Assembly: GCA_023362775.1 (NCBI GenBank)
Contig: JALMGJ010000005.1
Location: 41,251,463-41,315,462 of the forward strand
DNA length: 64,000 nt
Reading direction: 5' to 3'
Origin: Charina bottae
Lineage: Eukaryota > Chordata > Lepidosauria > Squamata > Charinaidae
Both the position numbers and the translations under genes were made by a program. Shown here piece by piece: positions 26,601-38,600 of this stretch. The first letter of the stretch is position 1. Every line of letters begins with the position of its first letter. The notes beneath the pieces are model-generated. The model made no database searches and had not been told where the DNA came from. It worked only from the letters and a program-made list of their open reading frames with translations.

Positions 26601-29600
26601 TTTATCCTTGAACTTTAAGTACAACAATTAACTTTAAATGTTAGTCCTTCATACAATACACAGAAACTTTTCTTTGTCATATACCCTATGATTTCTATAA
26701 TCCAATCTTCTGTTCTTCATATAGGTTTCGCCTTTCTTGATATCTTCCAACAATCCATCTCTGGTTTCTACTCCTTAGAATAGTAATCAAATGTTCATTG
26801 TTGCATCAATAAAATGTTTTCCATTTGCTCTTTCCATTTTTACATCTATATTTATATCTTCAATAAAGTCCAATTAGTATAACAAATAAAGGCCTTATCT
26901 ACGTCTAATAAAATACAGTATATTCTATTCATGTTATGACTATATATTCCATTAATACATAATCTAACATATTACATAACATAATACATAATATAGCAAA
27001 AATACAAAACCTAACATAACATATAACCTAATACATACAACATATTCTTGTAATAACCTACATTCTAATTCCATCTCATCATCTCATTGTCTTCTCATAA
27101 ATGTGTCTCCAGAAAGAGTAATATATAATATCAACATATTTATTTATAATCTTGTATCTTACACTTAAAATATCATGTTTTTATGCATCTGTAAGTTTCT
27201 CATATCTGTGCTTACTCTGTGTACAATACCAAATCCGCATTTTCATTAACCTTGCATTCCAAATCAATATCAATAAATCTCCTGTTTAGGTTATGCCAAT
27301 ATCACAATATGCAACTTGTTTATTTCTGTAACTCATGTGGGATGTCAAAATGTTTATTTTGCCATATCTATCAATTTGCATATTAAAATCTTCCTGTCTC
27401 AGCTGCCACAATGTATTTATGCCCAAACATTTAATAGACCACTTCCTGTAAAATATCATAATCTTCTTCTGTACCAATACATTCAAAATCCTCTTTCCCT
27501 GTTTCTCTACTGGTTCGAAAGGTCTTTCCTCTGTTTCTAAATCTGTCCCTTGTATCTTCTGTTCCTGAGCCACCAAAACTATTAATATACGTTCTATGGA
27601 TTTCTTAATTTGCAAAAAATTTTTGCTGGTTTCTTCCTTAAAATCCTGAAGTACTGTGAGAAATGCCATTATTTTCCCTCTGTTGGTTGTTCAAACCGTA
27701 ATCAACTGCCGTAGTCAGAACAAAAAATTTTCTCAGGGAGCAAGGAACAGCTGTTCTATTATTTATCAATAATGTCTATTTCTTTAAGTGAGAAAAGCTT
27801 TTAAAGTAAGAGATGAAAAAATTCCACAGAGCAGTATTTCAAACAGTTTGTAAAAGGAAAGATGAAAATATATTCCAAATGAAAGATAGTCCTTTCTAAA
27901 AAAAAGTAGAAAAAGAAAAAGAAAAAGGTAGAGAGGCACACATTCTCTATACTTTATTCTTTATTCTTCTTTATTCTTCAGGCTGCAAGCTGCTTAACCC
28001 AAACAAACAATTTCTCAAAAGTCAGTTAGTTTGTCGAGTGAGAAATACCAACAAAGTCTCTTAAGTCCCAATTTCTCTGATACAAAAGAAAGGCAGAAAA
28101 ATACAAAACTTGTTCACTATGTTGCCAAAATAAAATCTATCAAACTTCCACCAAAATTAATTATAGCAAAGAAAACACAAAATTAGCCAACATTTTGAAC
28201 GAAGTCCAAAGATAAATTTTAGAATAATAAAAATATACTAATCTAAAAAAGAAAACTAATGTAAAGTGATCTAAAAGCTGGCTGTCGCTCTTGTGTCTCC
28301 CGAGAGACTTACGTTCCCTGCAGAGCTAGGATCCTCCTTCGGCCATTCCACTGCATTCACCCCCGTTCTTCTCCGCGGTGGAAACAACAAAGAAAAACAG
28401 GAGTGGGCAATTCCAATGGCTCTGTGAGCAATCTTCTGGTTCCCCCTTCTCCAGGGGGAAACTTCAGTGGTCTGTAGACCCCTGCAAACAAGATAGAAAG
28501 TTAGCCAGGTCTCAGAGCTCAGAGCTCTGAGAAACTCTGACTTGTCGAGTTGCCAGCCAGGCTTGGAGTCCCATATCCTTTTAGAACTTCTGTTGCTACG
28601 ATTTCTGCTGTTGCTGTATGGTGAAGGGTTTTATTTGAAAACTGTGTGTGCACATGGTGTTGGACAAGGCTACATGCAGCACATATTTTCATAATAAATT
28701 ATTAAGAAAACAGAAAAAACAGAAGACAGAAAGTGAAATTGAGCAATGGGAGTTGGTGGATATATAGCCTGTCATTAGTGCTAAATTGTAGTACAAGTAA
28801 AGGCAAGATAATATCTCAGGTAATGCAGAAGAATGTGTTTTGATGCAACCACCAACTATTTTACAAATCAGCCTTCTACATGAAGTGAGGCGTGGTGCTG
28901 TGACAGTTCAGACCTTAAATGATTGCACTACAGTTAAAACAGAACTGTACAATTTGCACAAAACCAGAAATAAAGAAGTTGCAATAACACTGAAAAAGGC
29001 CATCTTAAAAGGAATATCATTTGTTTAAAAATAAAAGAGTGAGGGCAATAAGGCTGGTGTAGGGGCAGAAGTGTTATTTCAATTAGGCAACAACTGTTTC
29101 TGACAATAATTTGCCATGTTAGCTCTTCCCAATGAGAAATATCGAAGTATTTAATAATCAGGATATGCTAATGCATCTTTAAAAAAAGTTGTATTATTCC
29201 AAGAAAGATTAAAAACACTGGTAAGATAAGGCTTCTCAAACTTTGTGGTGCCACGATCCCCTTAAATTTCAAAGTGGATTGATTTTTCTCATTACCTTAG
29301 GTAATGAGGTATCTGTTTAAATCTGTAAATTCAGGTATCTGTTTAAATACAGTAGTTTTAGAATGTAAGACAAAAAAGAAATCATATAAAATTTGCCTTG
29401 AGGTAAATAGCATTTCTTGATTATAAAGGATTAAAATTTGGTCCTGACTTGATTTATTCAGAGAACTAAAGATATGCCATAAGGAGAAATTGATATCTTT
29501 CTTGAGTTTGAATGGTGAACGTATGAGTCCTTAGAGCAGGGCTTTCCAAACTTTTGCCGTTGGCGACACACCAATGGCCGGCGCGCAAAAACCCGGAAGC

Positions 29601-32600
29601 ACCAGCAGCGGCACTTTTGGGTTGCCGCCGCGGCAGCAGCGGTATCCTGAAACCCGGAAGCGCCGATGGCCCGCCGCCGCTGCCCCTTCAAAAGGGCAGG
29701 CTCTGGGGACCCCGAAAACGCCCTCGGTTCCGGCAGGGAGGCAAAAAGCCTCACCATGCATGCGCGCATGCACGCCAGGCTGCTTCCCACCACACAGCTG
29801 ATCGGCGTGGAGAATTTCCACCCCGGCCCCCTCCGCGCCAATCAGCTGTGCAGCAGGGAAGTGGCCCGGCAGCGTGCATGCACGATTTTCGCCTCCCTGC
29901 TGGAACCGAGGGCATTTTCATCAGCACTTCCGGGTTGTCACGCGACACACTTGGGCCCCCCAGGCGACACAGTATTGTGTCGCGACACACAGTTTGGAAA
30001 GCCCTTCCTTAGAGATATATTTTTCCCTTATTTAAATGCCCCTCCTTTTCATATTGCTGATATGTACACAGATAAATAAAACAGTTTAAAGGTTTTATAA
30101 TTAAGAGGCATCAACTGCAACCCTAAACTCACTGGCTACACTTCTGCTTAAGCCCGAGCTGATATTTTTGTGCCCAGAGTTGTACACAGGCACGCTTAGA
30201 ACTAAATAGGTCACAGAAGCACACAGAAACAATTGGGAGAAAGTTTTACCCAGAAACTGCAATTAGGTACATTCTGTTATTAAGAAATCAACAGTTAAGT
30301 CTCAGTATTTTCAATACAACTAGAACTAAGCCCAAACCTCACATTTTCCTGTGCTGTCTGGGAAAGCCAGTAGCTGGCTTATCTAAGCAAAGCAAAGAGA
30401 AAGAATAGGAACATGGTTCTGTCAAAGTTCTGGCTTTGCCTGCATATGTCAGGTCACACTCCAGCCTCTCCTTTCCTCTCTGCCTGGACACGCAAAATGC
30501 CACCTTGATGAGGCAAAGTGGAAAATATGAGGTTTAGGCTTAGGTCTAATACTATGTGTGAGAATTTAGCAACTGGTTCACACAAACAGAAGCACCTAGC
30601 TAACACACCTGTGTATAAACATCCCATATTTTTGATCACATAAATTAGATCCAGTAGCTCCACTGAGAAAGGCTAGTGGACCAGAAAACAAAAAAAAAAA
30701 CCCCAAACCCAGGCTTGGAGTGGGTTGGAATGGCGAAATAAAAGGTGGCATAGATCTAATTCCAAGCAGACCTCCCTGGAAAGTCCTGAGTGTTGGGAAG
30801 TGGCCTTAATGCCATTAACTGAAGTAAAAGTTAGGGTCAGATAATGGAGCAAAGTTTCCTCTGCAATAAAGTGGAGTAAAATAAAAACAGCTGTGCTGAA
30901 GCCATCCAACTTTGTTCATTATATCCTGTCTGAGTCTAATGGGTCTGAGCAACTAATTGTGGATAGTGCTGGAAAAATATATTGAAGACTTAATAGTTCT
31001 GTTTAGTGAGGGAAGTAGCTTGTATACCAAGTCCCCAGAAGTGGCTTGAGTTAAGTTTACATGGCAATCTAAACTTGGCTATTGTGCATGCATTTAGAGA
31101 ACAAGCACAGTATGGACAGGAATACAATACTGTGATACATGATGAGATGGGAGGCAGAAGGCCTTCCTTGTTCACGGTGTGACTTGTTTTCCTGCCTTAA
31201 TGTGTTGTTCGGAGTGGAGGCAAAATCCTTTCAACCTTTTTAAAGCTCAGTGAGAACTGTCTGAATTGCATAGATTCTATATGCTCTTTGTGGTAATACT
31301 TCCTGAGAGGTATAGGAAACCATCTGTTGTAAATGAAAAGGCATTCCAGCAGCAGTAGCAAAACTGCACAGTCATATCTCTGACAAGTGGACAAAACAAT
31401 TTAGACTGAGTTTCAGAGTGTAGTTAGTGAGATCAAAGACTATCTAGTCCAGTTTCCTGTCCAAATATAGAATCATCACCATACTTTCCCATTATATATC
31501 ATGTTAAGCAAATTAGGTCACAGGGTGCCAGAAGCATAAAGATGGTGAACCAGAGAAAGGGGGTTGCAGAATAAACCATTTCAGGTCACTATAAGGAAGT
31601 TACTCTGCAATGACAGGGGTCTTGATCTCCTTCTCTGTCACAATTGGTATGAGAAGAATGCTATCATGCCCTCCCCTCAGTCATCTCTTCTTAAGTCTAA
31701 ACATGTCCAGCTCCTTCAAATTTGCCTTCATAGGAACTAATTGCTAATCCATTGATAATCTTTGTTGCCCTTCTCTGCACCTGTTCCAGTTCATCTAAAT
31801 CCTTCTTAAGGTATGTATGTGTGTGTATGCCTTCAAGTCTGTGTTGCCTCCTGGTGACTGCCTGGACTAGTCCCTGCAGTTTTCCTGGCAAGATTTTGGA
31901 AGTGGTTGTCCACTGTCTTTTTCCTAGGGCTGAGAGGATATGATTGGTCCAAAGTTACCCAGCTAGTTTTGTGCCTATGGCAGGACTAGAACTCACAGTC
32001 TCCCAGTTTCTAGCCTTATGACTTTAACCACCACACCAAACTGGCTCTCTTTCTTAAGATATGGTGCCCAGAAATTGACATAGTACTCAAGGTGAGTTCT
32101 GACCAAAACAGAATAAAGTGGAATTACTACTTCCCATGATTTGGAAACTGTACTTTTGTTGATGCAACCTAAAGTTTCATTTGCCTTTTGTGCAGCCTAT
32201 CATATCAGTGACTCATATTCTGTTTGCAATCAATTACTGTGCCAAATATCCTTTTTTCAAGTAGCATTACCAAGCAACTATCCCATACCCTATACTGGTA
32301 CCTCTGTTATATATAATTGTTTCTTGCAGCTTATTTTTCTGAGCTACAAATTTGTTTTGAATTTTATTTCTGTCTTGTAAGATATTAGCTATCTCATTTT
32401 TGTCTTATCTGAAAATTTGATAAGCATTCTTTCTCTCTCTTCATACACATCATTAATGAAAATATTGAAGAGAGGGTTAAGGACTAAATCTTGTGGTACC
32501 TCACTCACCCACTCTCTTAAATTTTATGAAGCACCACTGATGAGCACAGTTTGAGAATGATTGATTTTCAAGACACTTTATTGTCATGCTATCCATATCA

Positions 32601-35600
32601 CTCTTAATTAACTTATTAATCAGAACGTTATCAATTATCTGCTCAATTCTTTGCTGAAATAAAGATATCCTATGTCTATAGTATCCCCACAATCTACCCA
32701 ATCAGAAGATGAGATAGTCTTCAAAGAATTGTTCTTTACATGCTGATTTCTGGTTAATTACTTTATTGTTTTCAAGGTGCTCTTTATAATCTGTTCTAGA
32801 ATTTCTCCAAGTATCAGTGTTAGACTGACTAGCCTATAATTATAAAATATAATTATAATTAATTAAATTATAAAACACTAGTCTATAATTCCCTGGATCC
32901 TTCTTTTTTCCCTTTTGAGGACAAAGAAAACATTTGCTCTCAGTTATCTGGCATTTCAGTTCTCCAGTTCTCCTAAAAAACAATACAGTATATCAATATC
33001 TGGCCAGACTATTAGTTACTTCCCTCAGTATTGTAGATTGCAATTAATTTGGTCCTGGAAAAGTAAGCTCTTTCAGAGTAAATAGGCATTCCCTGACCAT
33101 GTTTCTATCAATTTCATGTTTTAATCCAGCCCCTTCATTCTACTCCTGGTGGACCACATATTTTGTTAAAAGAAAATTGCATCCAAATACAGGTTGACTT
33201 GTTTTCTCTTTTCCTCGTTAGCTTGGTTTTAGCTAAAACAGTTAAAAACACTTGGGGCAAGCTAAAAAGGTATCTGACTAATCAGGACAACTTTTTTTAA
33301 TGCAGGTTATTGTTTCAAATGCAGAGGCATTTGTATTTCACTTGCATTCAAAAGCAATGTCTCTTCTTAAATGGTACAATATGCATATACATTGGCTAAA
33401 AACAACAGCAGCACATTTTCCACTTCAAAAAACCCACATTTCTTTATATGTGTGCTGATACAGATTTAATTAATTAAATGCACTAAAAATAGTGCACTAG
33501 AAATAACTGGGAGACTAAAATGTGTTAACTAATTCCAAAATGTGCTTCAGTGTCAAAGGCATCTGTACTATGTGGCAAGGCAAAGTAACCACCTTAGAAC
33601 ATTTAGAGTACTGCCAAGAGCGGCAAACATACCTGTCAAGAGAGGCAGACCTATCTGATCCACAGGGAAGGCCTGTTGTTTATGTCCAATTGGCCTGGAT
33701 GGGAGCTGTACAAAAGCACTGGCTGCAGGAATAGCTCCTATTCTCTCAAGACCTCTGTAGAAGGCTTCAGCTTCTACCTCAGGGATCATAAAATGTTGTT
33801 AAGTGTTAGTAAACTATGTCTCAGCATACTGAGAATAGTCAGTTAAGAACTGGCCAACTCTACCTATAGTAGTTTAGCAATACAAAACAATAGACTTAAT
33901 TGCTAAAATCCTCAGGGAAGATAAGCAGAATAGATCAGGAGAGGACTGATCAAGTAACTAAGCATAAACTTCCTTACCTCTCCGGTTGCTAGACAATACA
34001 GTATATCTGTTGAGCAGTTAATTAGGTCTATCTACATCCCGGATTACATCCTCCCACTCCAGTTTTCTCCACCCATTACTATTTGACAATTAGATATTTG
34101 CGTGCCTGGTAATATGTTCCAGAGCTCTCATTTGTCAGTGCTTCATATCTCCCTGTAGTCTAAGAGAGTAGATCTGGTTGATAAACCTGCACTGGATTTA
34201 TGTATAGTTATATTTAGAATGTACTGCTGTTGGATGGCTAACATACAACAGTAAGGTACTGTAGATATTAAAATCTGGAGCTATTATGAACTATAAGTGC
34301 CCACTCAAATTTTACTTGAGGCTAAGGCTTAGCAAGGTTTTTTAAGAAAGCTGCTGTATTAATTTAACTTGCCCTTTCTACAAAGTAAGGATAATAATCC
34401 TATTGCAAGGTTACCAGTATAATGTGAGTGTTTTGAGAATTTAGGAAAATCACTCTGTTAGTGGTGTTGTAATTCTCCGATTTTATAAACCAAGCAATAA
34501 AAATGTAATGTATTGTCGAAGGCTTTCACGGCCGGAGTTCAATGGCTGTTGTGGGTCTTCCGGGCTGTGTGGCCGTGATCTGGAAGTTGTGGTTCCTAAC
34601 GTTTCGCCAGCATCTGTGGCCAGCATCTTCAGAGGGCAGGAGCACAGATAGAAGCAAAATCTCTGTGCCCAGGTAGAGTGGCAATGTTCTATTTATAGAG
34701 CTAAATTATAGGAGATTAGGTGGGGTTTTTTGTTGTGTTGAAATGTTAACGAGTGGCTGATGAGCGTGATTAGCATGTTCATTGTGAGAAGTATTCCCAT
34801 GTCCTGGTGGTTGGACTGAGTTCGTTGACCTTTTGCAGGCTGTGTTTTTCAGGACTGGTAGCCAGGTTTTGCTAATTTTTAGACTTTCTTCCTTTTTATT
34901 GTAACTGTGCTGGTGTTTGTGAATGTCAATGGCTTCTCTGTATAATCTGGTGTAGTGGCTTTTGGTGTTGTCCAGTATTTCTGTGTTTTCAAATAGGATT
35001 TTGTGTCCCGTTTGCTTGAGAGCATGTTCAGCTACTGAAGATTTTTCTGGTTGCTGTAGTCTGCAGTGTCTTTCATGTTCATTATCCTGGTGTAAATGCT
35101 TCGTTTTGTGGTTCCGATGTATACTTGTCCACAGCTGCATGGTATGCGGTATACTCCTGCAGCGGTCCGGGGGTCCCTTTTTGTCTTTTGCTGAAAAGCT
35201 GATTTTGTCTTTTGCTGAAAATCAGCAAAAGACAAAAGGGACCCCCGGACCGCTGCAGGAGTATACCGCATACCATGCAGCTGTGGACAAGTATACATAG
35301 GAACCACAAAACGAAGCATTCACACCAGGATAAAAGAACATGAAAGACACTGCAGACTACAGCAACCGGAAAAATCTTCAGTAGCTGAACATGCTCTCAA
35401 GCAAACGGGACACAAAATCCTATTTGAAAACACAGAAATACTGGACAACACCAAAAGCCACTACACCAGATTATACAGAGAAGCCATTGAAATTCACAAA
35501 CACCAGCACAGTTACAATAAAAAAGAAGAAAGTTTAAAAATTAGCAAAACCTGGCTACCAGTCCTGAAAAACACAGCCTGCAAAAGGTCAACGAACTCAG

Positions 35601-38600
35601 TCCAACCACCAGGACATGGGAATACTTCTCACAATGAACATGCTAATCACGCTCATCAGCCACTCGTTAACATTTCAACACAACAAAAAACCCCACCTAA
35701 TCTCCTATAATTTAGCTCTATAAATAGAACATTGCCACTCTACCTGGGCACAGAGATTTTGCTTCTATCTGTGCTCCTGCCCTCTGAAGATGCTGGCCAC
35801 AGATGCTGGCGAAACGTTAGGAACCACAACTTCCAGAACACGGCCACACAGCCCGGAAGACCCACAACAGCCAATAAAAATGTAATTAAAATATTTCAGG
35901 AAAAAGTGCCAAAATAGCAACGTTGAAGCATTCAGACATTGGCTTACAGTGGTTTTGATTTGGTCTCGGTCATACTAAGAGGTGCCTCTCTTGAAATCAC
36001 AACAATTATATTGATTTGATTAGATCTTCTCTAAGTTTGACTAAGCCTGGACTTAACCCATTAATAATAAAATAACTATTTCCCTGCCTTTCTTGCATTT
36101 ATGGCTAGCATTAATGAAAATAAATGTCTACTATATCTAAAACTAATAGAAAATCTTCCACACTAATTGTTCCAAGCTTGATTGAACAGAAAATTTGGTA
36201 AGGATAATGGCCCACTGGGAGCTTTGCCAAAGTTTAAATAACTTTATTCATAATTTCCTAATTTGAAATCTCATAAGAACTATACTAATTGATCATAGGT
36301 CTAACTTCCACCCTATTTATCCCAATAGTTTCCATTTTGCTACCAGATTAGGTATGCATGTATTATTTATTTAATTGGGCTTACATACTGCTCCAGTCAT
36401 TTCAGATTCTAAGCAGCTTACTCTATTCCATAAACAAAGTTAAAATATGCATGACAACAACATCAATTTACCCAAACTAGAGGAATGAACAACATGTATA
36501 ACATATCTATTCCCAGGGCTCTGTTGGAAAAAACAGGTTTTAATAGCCTTTCTAAAATTCAGCAGGGTTGGAGTTATACAGATCTCAAAGAGAATAATGT
36601 TCCATTGAAGGGGGCATTGACTGAAAAGGCCTACCTCTGAAGTCCCTGCAGAAGACATTCCTTGAGAAAAGGGACCTGGAGGGAACCCTTTATATCTGAT
36701 CTTATCAGACTGGCCAAACCAATTGGAAGAAGGCAATCATGAAGATATCCAGGTCTTGAGCCATGAAGGGATTTAAAGGTGACAAACCAGGATTTTGAAT
36801 TGTATGTAGGAGCAAAGTTTTAACCAGTGCAGCTCTCAAAACATGGATAAATTGAGATGTATCCATAACTATTCAAACTGCTGTGTTCTGGACCAGCTGT
36901 GACTTTTGAGTGCTCTTCAAGAGTAGTCCCATGTTGAATGTATTGCAATACTCCAAACAAAAGATGACCAAGCCATGAATGACCATGAGCAGGCTGTCTC
37001 ATTCCAGGGAAGGTTGTAAATGGAGTTGTGCAAAGGCCCTTCTTACCACAGCTGCCTCTTCCTCTTCAAGCAGAAACAGAGAGTCAAAAGAAGCCCCAGA
37101 TTATGAACCAATGTGGAATGGGGTAAAACCTATGCAAAACTATAGACTGAATCTCCATAGAATATTCCGCCCAGAGTCCCCTCCGGAATGGGGGGAGATG
37201 GGCGGTGATATAAGTTGGAAATATAAATAAATAAATAAATTCTTGGATGGTTTCTTAATCCATAGCCATTCCATTTTTCTGGGATTGATTTTAAGCTTGT
37301 TTCTCCCCATCCAGATACCAGAACAGATATTGTAGCATATGCTTTACATCTGAATATATTATATATAACCTCATCAGTTTAGTTTATTAACATTGCATTT
37401 TCACTATTGACTCCTTCATATTCAATTATATACAGACGATCCACCAATATTTTCCACTTAAAAGCAAGCAGATCCTCCCAAGATTATTTCAGCTGTGATC
37501 CTCAGATGACGTTATCATTCCACTTGAACATGTTGCTTCTGCAGTGAATTTAGCCCTAGTTGTTATCTCTTGTATGTTATTTTTTTTGTATTTACAGTAC
37601 AGTACATATCATTACTTATTTGAGAAGATCATAGTGGCTAATTACTAGGAGCTGTTATGATGGCAATTAACATTTCAATACAGGATTTCTAAACCTTTCG
37701 TTGGATCATTCCATCTTACTGCCCGAAGTGACTAAGCCTAGGACATCTGCAAATAGAACATGAAGGAAATAACTTTCTCCTGTTATTGCTCTCCAACAAA
37801 TGGTACTGAGATATATATATTGCTTTTGGTGTTTAGAACTCTTTTACACTTGGTCTGTCAATTAATCTACAGATCTGAGTAGAAGTACCTGTCTGGAAAG
37901 TTGACTGAGGTGGCTTCCATATTTTGTGATTAATAATTAATATTATTTTTATATCCATTATTATTTATGCTTATCATAGTTCTAGACATTGTGTAGAAAT
38001 GTGTTCCTGGCTTGAGGTCTGTCTTTCTTCATTAAATTGAATAAAATTATCTAGGATTTACAAATTGCTGCAGGTGAAAGTGAAAGTACAGAGAAGGCAA
38101 AGTTAGAATGATCTGGGAAGATTGCTGAAACATGTCACCATGGAGAAACCTCTAGAAGAATGGGGTTCTGGGCACAGGGAAAGGCACATGGCAAAGGAAC
38201 AGAAAAAATAACAGAAGAAAGAAGCAAAGGTCACCAATAGCAGCTGACCTTGTGCAGAACAGAGAGAATATTTGGGGGAAATGTAAATGTGGGCAGCAGA
38301 GGCGCGGTCCGTAGTCAAGGTGAGGGAGAGCACATAGTTGCAGCCCCTCTGACTGTTGCCTTCTCGTTTTCATTCCAGTTACTACCTTGATGGCCGAGTG
38401 GCCAAGGTGACGGACTTCCTGAAAACACGCCTGTTAGACACACTCTCTGACCAGATCAGGAAAATCCAGAAAGTGAGTGAGTGAGTGAGAGGGAGGGAGG
38501 GAGGGCTGGGGCAAGAGGGCAGCATGTTTGCAAAGGTGGGGAGCTTCAAGTATTCCAGAGTACTGAGTCTGGATTTGCCATGGGCTCAGTGCCGGACGGG

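Larger units (their letters stand above)
34510..35872. mobile_element. Penelope-like element, head-to-head inverted dimer
   Basis: Two 5'-truncated copies of a Penelope-like retroelement face each other as a palindrome of about 1.36 kb with a centre near 35190-35220. Each arm carries the C-terminal GIY-YIG endonuclease followed by the 3' UTR running outward to GGCGAAACGTTAGGAACC and the terminal GCCCGGAAGACCCACAAC. The arms differ by scattered substitutions and at least one indel. The left arm has the full terminal 34 bp (reading out to CTTCGACAATAC on the minus strand); the right arm stops 34 bp earlier. Identical 14-bp repeats flank the whole unit. Confidence 0.88.
23679..38378 (+). other. 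HPSE2 intron between exons c and d
   Basis: A 14.7-kb intron, the largest here. It carries a TA-flanked MITE (24090-24477), a Sauria SINE (25322-25658), an L1-derived element (26446-28570), a hAT-type element (29537-30006), an ancient CR1 with nested SINE (31640-33125), the Penelope inverted dimer (34510-35872) and CR1-like LINE pieces (36365-37241). The stretches 28592-29528, 30015-31430, 33130-34490 and 37242-38370 show nothing I can name. Confidence 0.6.

Noticed and set aside
29554..30012. Overlapping open frames of 75-152 codons on both strands
   Set aside because: They lie inside a GC-rich hAT-type element where stops are rare by composition; no protein family is recognisable.
34706..35319. 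The Penelope palindrome as an assembly fold-back artefact
   Set aside because: The arms differ by several substitutions, an indel and different outer ends, and are bounded by direct repeats, which an artefact would not give. It still merits read-level confirmation.
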